DNA of 64,000 nucleotides from Azospirillum lipoferum 4B (GTDB taxonomy: Bacteria > Pseudomonadota > Alphaproteobacteria > Azospirillales > Azospirillaceae): positions 186,001 through 250,000 of the forward strand of contig NC_016623.1 in assembly GCF_000283655.1 (NCBI RefSeq), given 5' to 3'. Shown piece by piece: positions 58,749 to 64,000 of this stretch. The translations under genes and the position numbers were made by a program. The notes beneath the pieces were generated by a model. That model was not told where the DNA came from, did no database searches, and was given only the letters and a program-made list of their open reading frames with translations. The stretch's first letter is position 1. Every line of letters begins with the position of its first letter.

Positions 58749-59324
58749 ATGTCACTTGCTGAACGCAAGCTTTTTGTCGAGCGCTGGATTCGCTCACCCC
58801 TTAAGGTCGCATCGGTAACTCCAAGCGGTCCCGAACTGTGCCGCGCCATGGCCAAGGCCGCCCAATGCGGTCCCGGCCGCCGCGTGGTCGAACTGGGGCC
58901 GGGCACCGGTCCGGTCACCTCCGCCCTGCTCGGCCATGGCGTCACTCCCGGCAATCTGCTGATGGTCGAGTTGGACCCTGCCTTCGCCGACCATCTGTCG
59001 GTGCTGCATCCGGACGCGACGGTGGTGCGCGGCGACGCGACGCGGGTGCATCGGATCGTCGAGGCCCATGGTTGGGAGACCTGCGACGCGGTGGTGTCGG
59101 GCCTGCCGCTGATCGCCATGCCGCTGTCGGTCCAGGCTCGGATCGTGCGCGGCGCCTTTTCCGTGCTGGCGCCCGACGGGGTTTTCGTGCAATTCACCTA
59201 CGGCCCCTTCGCCCCGGTGAATCCGGAGTTGATCCGGCGGCTGCGGCTGAAGCCGCGGCGCCACGCCTGGATCGCCCGGAACCTGCCGCCGGCGTCGGTG
59301 TGGACCTTCCGCCGGCTGCCCTGA
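58749..59324 (+). CDS. SAM-dependent methyltransferase, PmtA-like
   Basis: A 191-residue class I methyltransferase. The opening (AERKLFVERWIRSPLKVASVTPSGPELCRAMAKA, split: ERWIRSPLKVASVTPSGPEL) and the SAM motif VVELGPGTGPVTSALL resemble the Rhodobacter-type phospholipid N-methyltransferase PmtA, which turns phosphatidylethanolamine into phosphatidylcholine. ELDPAFADHL (motif II) and the DAVVSGLPLIAMP post-motif also fit. The ATG at 58749 has GGGAGG upstream. It ends ten bases before the next gene, so they are probably cotranscribed. Membrane-lipid substrate is likely but not proven. Confidence 0.82.
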   Translation: MSLAERKLFVERWIRSPLKVASVTPSGPELCRAMAKAAQCGPGRRVVELGPGTGPVTSALLGHGVTPGNLLMVELDPAFADHLSVLHPDATVVRGDATRVHRIVEAHGWETCDAVVSGLPLIAMPLSVQARIVRGAFSVLAPDGVFVQFTYGPFAPVNPELIRRLRLKPRRHAWIARNLPPASVWTFRRLP

Positions 59325-59333
59325 CGAGCCATT

Positions 59334-60671
59334 TTGACCGCTGAACCTGTCCTGGTATCCAACCTGTTGGACGAGGCGCGCGCCCTGATCGACGCGCGCC
59401 GTTACCGCCCTGCCCTGCGCCTGCTGCGCAGCGACGCCATTCCCAACGGTCTGGAGCGGCTGCATCTGCTGGGGCTGGCCCATCTCGGCCACCGCGACGC
59501 CCCGGCGGCCATCGCCTGCCTGCGCCGGGTGCTGGCGGACCGTCCGGACGACGCCGACCGCCTTGCCGCTCTGGCGCAAGCCCATCAGGCCGACAATGCC
59601 CCCTTCCCCGCCGTCCGCTGGTTCGAGCGCGCGGTTCGAGTTTCCCCCGGCCGCCCTGCCCTGACCGCGGCGCTGGCCGGCGCCCTGCGCCGCGATGCCC
59701 GTTATGACGACGCGCTGGTCCTGGCGCGCAAGGCACTGGCCGCCGGCGATACTTCTCCCGACATCCGGTACGAGGCGGCGATGGCCGCCGCCTATCTCGG
59801 CCGCGACGCCGAATCGCTGGCCCATTTCGACGCGCTGCTGGCCGACGATCCCGAACATGCCGCCGCGTGGTTCGGCAGCCATGCCCAGGCGCTGCACGGT
59901 CATGGCTCCGAAGAGGCACTGCGCCGCCTGCGGCGTGCGACGCGCTGCGGCGGGGCCAACGGGAAATACTGGGGCTATCTCGCCGCCACCCTGCGGCTGC
60001 TCGGCCGCGATGCCGAGGCCGATGCGGTCGAGGCCGCGGAGATCGGCGACAACCCGAAGCGCCGGCCGTTGCCGGACGGGGCCAGGGCGCTGCTGCCCAA
60101 GCTCTCGTCCGACTTCCGCCTGTTCGGCAACAGCGGCCGGCTGCTGCGCCATGCGCTGGCCTGCGCCACCACGCCCGGTCTGGTGCTGGAGTTCGGCGTG
60201 CGGCGCGGCACCTCGCTCGACCACATCGCCGATGCGGCGGGGCAGGAAGTCCACGGCTTCGATTCGTTCGAGGGCCTGCCGGAGGGTTGGGTGAATTCCC
60301 CCCGCGGCGTGCTGACCACCGGCAGCCAGTTGCCCCCGGTGCGCGACAACGCCCGCCTGCATGTGGGGTGGTTCGAGGACAGCCTGCCGCCGTTCCTGGC
60401 AGCCCATCCGGGGCCGGTGCGCTTCGTGAATGTGGACAGCGACATCTACGCCTCGGCCCGCACGGTGCTGACCGCGCTGGCGGATCGCGTCCGGCCGGGG
60501 ACCGTCATCGTGTTCGACGAGTATATCGGCAACCGCAGCTGGCGCGACGACGAGTATCGGGCCTTCCAGGAATTCGCCGCGGAGAATGCCGTCAAGTACG
60601 AGTATTTCGCGGCCAGTCCCTACACCAAGCAGGTGGCGGTGCGGGTGTCGGGGGTTGGGCGCACAGCTTAG
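59334..60671 (+). CDS. TPR protein fused to a TylF-like methyltransferase
   Basis: A 445-residue protein. Residues ~1-245 are four or five TPR-type helical repeats (LHLLGLAHLGHRDAPAAIA, ALAQAHQADNAPFPAVRWF, AAAYLGRDAESLAHFDALLAD). The C-terminal ~190 residues have a class I methyltransferase core of the TylF/macrocin O-methyltransferase group (LVLEFGVRRGTSLDHIADAA, VHGFDSFEGLPEGW, GWFEDSLPPFL, FVNVDSDIYASARTVL, VIVFDEYIGNRSWRDDEYRAF). The TPR part may bind a protein or glycan acceptor. The start is a TTG at 59334 with a weak ribosome site, so the N-terminus is uncertain. Confidence 0.82.
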   Translation: MTAEPVLVSNLLDEARALIDARRYRPALRLLRSDAIPNGLERLHLLGLAHLGHRDAPAAIACLRRVLADRPDDADRLAALAQAHQADNAPFPAVRWFERAVRVSPGRPALTAALAGALRRDARYDDALVLARKALAAGDTSPDIRYEAAMAAAYLGRDAESLAHFDALLADDPEHAAAWFGSHAQALHGHGSEEALRRLRRATRCGGANGKYWGYLAATLRLLGRDAEADAVEAAEIGDNPKRRPLPDGARALLPKLSSDFRLFGNSGRLLRHALACATTPGLVLEFGVRRGTSLDHIADAAGQEVHGFDSFEGLPEGWVNSPRGVLTTGSQLPPVRDNARLHVGWFEDSLPPFLAAHPGPVRFVNVDSDIYASARTVLTALADRVRPGTVIVFDEYIGNRSWRDDEYRAFQEFAAENAVKYEYFAASPYTKQVAVRVSGVGRTA

Positions 60672-60685
60672 GTGCTGCGGCGGTA

Positions 60686-60831
60686 GCCCCCTCCCCATCC
60701 CTCCCCCGCTCTCGGCCGGCCTAAGGCCGGTCCGATCGCGGGAGAGGGGGTAGGACACTTGTCGGCGTGAGTTATTCGCGAAGCGGCGGCAGTCCCCTCT
60801 CCCGCGAAGCGGGGGAGGGTTAGGGAGGGGG
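60686..60831. repeat. REP inverted pair, family 2, copy C, with nested palindrome
   Basis: It opens GCCCCCTCCCCATCCCTCCC and closes GGGAGGGTTAGGGAGGGGGC. The left hairpin is expanded: between CCCCCGCT and CGGGAGAGGGGG sits CTCGGCCGGCCTAAGGCC then GGTCCGATCG, a second palindrome. The right hairpin is CTCTCCCGCGAAGCGGGGGAG. It fills the gap between the TPR-TylF and malate synthase genes. Confidence 0.75.
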
Positions 60832-60859
60832 CAAAGCGCACCCTCCCACCACCTTTACC

Positions 60860-63019
60860 TCACCCCGCCGCCTTCGCCTGACGGCGGCGCGCATGCAGGA
60901 CCGGCTCCGTGTAGCCGTTCGGCTGGACGCGGCCCTTGAACACCAGATCGCAGGCCGCCTGGAAGGCGATGCTGCCGTCGACGTTGCCGGCCATCGGCTT
61001 GTAGAGCGGGTCGCCGGCATTCTGCTTGTCGACGACGGCGGCCATGCGCTTCATGACCTCCATCACCTGGGCCTCGGTGCAGATGCCGTGGTGCAGCCAG
61101 TTGGCGATGTGCTGGCTGGAGATGCGCAGCGTGGCGCGGTCTTCCATCAGCCCGACGTCGTGGATGTCCGGCACCTTGGAGCAGCCGACGCCCTGGTCGA
61201 TCCAGCGCACCACATAGCCGAGAATGCCCTGGGCGTTGTTCTCCAGCTCCTGCCGGATCTCGTCCTCCGACCAGTTGGGGCGGTCGGCGAGCGGGATGGT
61301 CAGGATGTCGGACAGGGATGCTGCCTGGCGCTTGGCCAGTTGGTCCTGCACCTCGGCCACATTCACGGCGTGATAGTGGGTGGCGTGCAGGGTGGCGGCA
61401 GTCGGCGACGGGACCCAGGCGGTGTTGGCGCCGGCCTTCGGGTGGCCGATCTTGGCGACCAGCATGTCGGCCATCAGGTCCGGCATCGCCCACATACCCT
61501 TGCCGATCTGCGCGCGGCCTTTCAGCCCCGCCTTCAGACCGACATCGACGTTGTTGTCCTCATAGGCCGAGATCCACTTGGTGGCCTTCATCGCCGCCTT
61601 GCGGACGACCGGGCCGGCCTCCATCGAGGTGTGGATCTCGTCGCCGGTGCGGTCCAGGAAGCCGGTGTTGATGAACACAACGCGGTCCTTGGCGGCGCGG
61701 ATGCACTCCTTGAGGTTGACGGTGGTGCGGCGCTCCTCGTCCATGATGCCGACCTTGAGGGTGTTGCGGGCCATGCCCAGCAGATCCTCGACGCGGCCGA
61801 ACAGCTCGTCGGTGAAGGCGACCTCTTCCGGCCCGTGCATCTTCGGCTTCACGATGTAGACCGAGCCGGCGCGGCTGTTGCGCAGCCCACCGCTGGCCTT
61901 CAAATCGTGCAGCGCGATCAGCGAGGTGAAGACGCCGTCCAGGATGCCTTCCGGCGCTTCGCTGCCGTCGGACAGCTTGACCATGTCGATCGTCATCAGG
62001 TGGCCGACATTGCGGACCAGCAGCAGGCTGCGGCCATGCAGGGTGACGCTCCCGGTCGGCGTGGTGTAGGTGCGATCCGGGTTCAGCTTGCGGACGACGG
62101 TCTTGTCGCCCTTGGGGAAGCTGGCCTCCAGCGTGCCCTTCATCAGGCCCAGCCAGTTGCGGTAGGCGACGACCTTGTCCTCCGCATCCACGGCGGCAAC
62201 CGAATCCTCGCAGTCCTGGATGGTCGACAGGGCGGCTTCCAGCACGACGTCGGCGACACCGGCCGGGTCGTCCTTGCCGATCACGCTGTTGCGGTCGATG
62301 CGGATTTCGATGTGGGTGCCGTTCTGGACCAGCAGCACGGCCGACGGGGCCGAAGCCTCGCCCTGCCAGCCGACGAAGGCGGCCTTGTCCTTCAGCCCGG
62401 TCTTGCCGCCGCTCTTCAGCGTCACCGCCAGCGCGTCGCCCTCGACCGTGTAGGCCGTGGCGTCGGCATGGCTGCCCTCGGCCAGCGGAACGCTGTCGTC
62501 CAGGAACTTGCGCGCCCAGGCGATCACCTGCGCGCCGCGGGCGGCATCATAGCCGCCGGCCGCCGGGGTGCCGGGGATGGCGTCGGTGCCGTACAGCGCA
62601 TCGTACAGGCTGCCCCAGCGCGCATTGGCGGCGTTCAGGGCATAGCGGGCGTTGGTGATCGGCACCACCAGCTGCGGGCCGGCGAGATAGGCGATCTCCG
62701 GATCGACGTTGCCGGTGCCGACGGTGAAGTCGCCACCCTCCGGCACCAGATAGCCGATCTCGCGCAGGAAGGACTCGTATTCGGCCTGATCGAAGATCTT
62801 GCCGCGGCGTGCGGCATGCCACGCATCGATCTGAGCCTGCAGGCTGTCGCGCTTGGCCAACAGGGCCTTGTTGCGCGGCGCCAGCTCGTGCAGGAGCTGG
62901 TCGAGGCCCGTCCAGAGACGGTCGGCGTCGACACCGGTCCCCGGCAGCGCCTCGTCATTGATGAAGTCGTACAGCGGTCGGGCGATTTCGAGGCCGCCGC
63001 GGCGGATCCAGTTGCTCAT
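60860..63019 (-). CDS. glcB: Malate synthase G
   Basis: Malate synthase G condenses acetyl-CoA and glyoxylate to malate in the glyoxylate shunt and in glycolate use. The 719-residue length and opening [28 protein letters not shown] are typical of the G form. Active-site features: [40 protein letters not shown] (catalytic region), [43 protein letters not shown], and the C-terminal [20 protein letters not shown]. The ATG at 63019 is clear. Isocitrate lyase is not in the window; glc operon genes are not adjacent. Confidence 0.97.
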   Translation of the reverse strand: MSNWIRRGGLEIARPLYDFINDEALPGTGVDADRLWTGLDQLLHELAPRNKALLAKRDSLQAQIDAWHAARRGKIFDQAEYESFLREIGYLVPEGGDFTVGTGNVDPEIAYLAGPQLVVPITNARYALNAANARWGSLYDALYGTDAIPGTPAAGGYDAARGAQVIAWARKFLDDSVPLAEGSHADATAYTVEGDALAVTLKSGGKTGLKDKAAFVGWQGEASAPSAVLLVQNGTHIEIRIDRNSVIGKDDPAGVADVVLEAALSTIQDCEDSVAAVDAEDKVVAYRNWLGLMKGTLEASFPKGDKTVVRKLNPDRTYTTPTGSVTLHGRSLLLVRNVGHLMTIDMVKLSDGSEAPEGILDGVFTSLIALHDLKASGGLRNSRAGSVYIVKPKMHGPEEVAFTDELFGRVEDLLGMARNTLKVGIMDEERRTTVNLKECIRAAKDRVVFINTGFLDRTGDEIHTSMEAGPVVRKAAMKATKWISAYEDNNVDVGLKAGLKGRAQIGKGMWAMPDLMADMLVAKIGHPKAGANTAWVPSPTAATLHATHYHAVNVAEVQDQLAKRQAASLSDILTIPLADRPNWSEDEIRQELENNAQGILGYVVRWIDQGVGCSKVPDIHDVGLMEDRATLRISSQHIANWLHHGICTEAQVMEVMKRMAAVVDKQNAGDPLYKPMAGNVDGSIAFQAACDLVFKGRVQPNGYTEPVLHARRRQAKAAG

Positions 63020-63177
63020 CTCGTTGCGTGTCCCATTCTCTTGCGCTCGGTTCGCAGACTCCTCTCCGGGAGTCTTGATCCCCGGTTATCGCGTCTTCCG
63101 CGCAAGCCGGTCAACACAATGTCGCACCGCAGCGTATGGAGAAATGGTAGCAGGCGGCCGATGCCCGGCGAGGCCGG

Positions 63178-64000
63178 TCAGGCCAGCAGATCGAGAACCT
63201 CGGCCGGCTGGGCAGCGGAGGCGACCGACGACGACACGCCTGGGATCTCAGCCGCGTCGGCTTCACCGCCCAGCAGCCCGGCCGCGCCGAGCGCCTCGCT
63301 GGAGCCGAAAGCGGCGGCGCGCAGGGCGTTCACCTCCTTCTGGGCGGCCTCCACCATCTTGTCGTCGGCCTTGAAGCCCTCGCGGCGCTCCCGCCGCCGT
63401 TTCTCCGACTCGTCCAGCATGTTGGCGGCCTTGGCCTCCCCGATGATGCGCTTGGAGGTGGCGAGCACGCCCTCCACCCGCTGGCCGAAGGCATCGGCCT
63501 CGCGATAGCGCGACATCTTCATCGCGTTGTCGGCCATCAGCTGCTGGATCATCGGACCGCGGCCGCCGGAGGCTCCACCGGACGCTCCGCCGTTACCGGT
63601 CAACCCGGCGGCACCCAGCCCGGACAGCACCTCCTCGACCAGCCGGGCAATGTCGTCGGGCAGTGCGCCATCCTGCGGAACCGCCATCCCGGACTCGGCG
63701 TCGGCCGCGGCACCGGCGGCCAACACGTCGGCAGTGGTCTCGGCCGCGGCTTGGGCGGCGCTTTGGGCCGGAACCCCCTCCCCCGTCGAAAATCCGATGG
63801 TCAGCGTCAGTTCGGTCTGCTGCAGGGTCAGGCTGGTGCTGCTGCGGGTGATCGTGGTCTCGCTGGACAGAACCGTTCCGCCGGCGGCGGCAGTGCTGTC
63901 GCCGGGCAGCCCCATCTCCGCCGCGGCCTTGATGCTGGCGCCGTACTCCTTGGCGGCGCGTCCGGCCTCGCGCGCCAGCAATGCCGCCTCCCGCGCCAGG
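63178..64000 (-). CDS. Hypothetical protein, partial (runs off the right edge)
   Basis: The frame is open from the right edge to 63178, at least 274 residues; its start lies beyond 64000 or at a TTG near 63981. The visible N-terminal end repeats LAREA (LAREAA, LLAREAGRAAKEYG). A Thr/Ser-rich beta-like stretch follows (LSSETTITRSSTSLTLQQTELTLTIGFS), then Ala/Gly-rich linkers and a lysine/arginine-rich helical segment (DESEKRRRERREGFKADDKMVEAAQKEVN). No catalytic motif, signal or membrane segment is seen. The makeup suggests a structural or flagellar/secretion-type protein, but I cannot name a family. Confidence 0.6.
   Translation of the reverse strand, partial: LAREAALLAREAGRAAKEYGASIKAAAEMGLPGDSTAAAGGTVLSSETTITRSSTSLTLQQTELTLTIGFSTGEGVPAQSAAQAAAETTADVLAAGAAADAESGMAVPQDGALPDDIARLVEEVLSGLGAAGLTGNGGASGGASGGRGPMIQQLMADNAMKMSRYREADAFGQRVEGVLATSKRIIGEAKAANMLDESEKRRRERREGFKADDKMVEAAQKEVNALRAAAFGSSEALGAAGLLGGEADAAEIPGVSSSVASAAQPAEVLDLLA

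Noticed and set aside
60893-63508. Plus-strand frame of 871 codons opposite malate synthase G
   Set aside because: Antisense shadow; glcB on the other strand is certain.

Overview
The window reads as chromosomal (or chromid) DNA of a high-GC alphaproteobacterium. The gene content and order (HDAC-like / xseB / ispA / dxs / tlyA, hisZ-purA, an alphaproteobacterial-type serC, a GH13-GlgE fusion, many c-di-GMP and PAS signalling proteins, palindromic CCCTCTCCC..GGGAGAGGG intergenic repeats) point to Rhodospirillales, most likely Azospirillum or a close relative. This is an inference from family recognition, not from a database search. No rRNA, tRNA, CRISPR array, prophage or complete insertion sequence was seen.

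Layout. 1-9.9 kb: an nhaA antiporter gene cut by the left edge with a structured leader, then (minus strand) tlyA, a HisKA_2 histidine kinase and the isoprenoid genes dxs, ispA, with xseB and an HDAC-like deacetylase; a divergent tusA / ArsR-type pair whose regulator has the two cysteines of persulfide sensors; DUF423; a family 2 glycosyltransferase. 9.9-20.3 kb: amidase, membrane-anchored HNH nuclease, NAD-dependent sugar epimerase, a DnaA-box cluster, serC, two small exported proteins and two c-di-GMP proteins. 20.3-26.7 kb: a formate/nitrite-family channel behind a sigma-54-type promoter, followed by a PP2C phosphatase-Ser/Thr kinase fusion, a zf-CHCC protein, and an ABC ATPase overlapping a lipoprotein hydrolase. 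26.8-32.6 kb: a GH13-GlgE maltosyltransferase fusion divergent from a polyphosphate kinase 2, and an Asp/Glu racemase-like protein.

32.8-46 kb: an unknown 519-residue protein, a NarL-type regulator and a PAS histidine kinase, a split CheR-PAS / CheB pair, then a stress-flavoured cluster (DUF892 ferritin-like, DUF533, DUF2254, DUF421, small exported proteins) that holds two degraded gene pieces (a molybdopterin oxidoreductase tail and a Do-protease PDZ tail) and several possible EcfG-type promoters. 46-52 kb: a calcium/cation antiporter and a three-gene operon of exported protein, CHASE2 adenylate/guanylate cyclase and a ShlB/FhaC two-partner-secretion pore. 52-64 kb: phoU, hisZ, purA, a short-chain dehydrogenase fragment, an Rrf2 regulator, a glyoxalase II-like hydrolase, an orphan ParB-like protein, a PmtA-like methyltransferase with a TPR-TylF fusion, malate synthase G, and a hypothetical gene running off the right edge.

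The most unusual structure is intergenic. One family of three 190-270 bp elements has terminal inverted repeats near GGCAANCGCATTTGG around an inverted pair of REP hairpins (MITE-like). A second family consists of three inverted REP pairs. One member of each family carries an extra nested palindrome. The strongest candidates for undescribed function are the cyclase / secretion-pore operon, the receptor-less CheR-PAS/CheB module, the nhaA leader RNA, and the channel + phosphatase-kinase unit under a sigma-54-like promoter.
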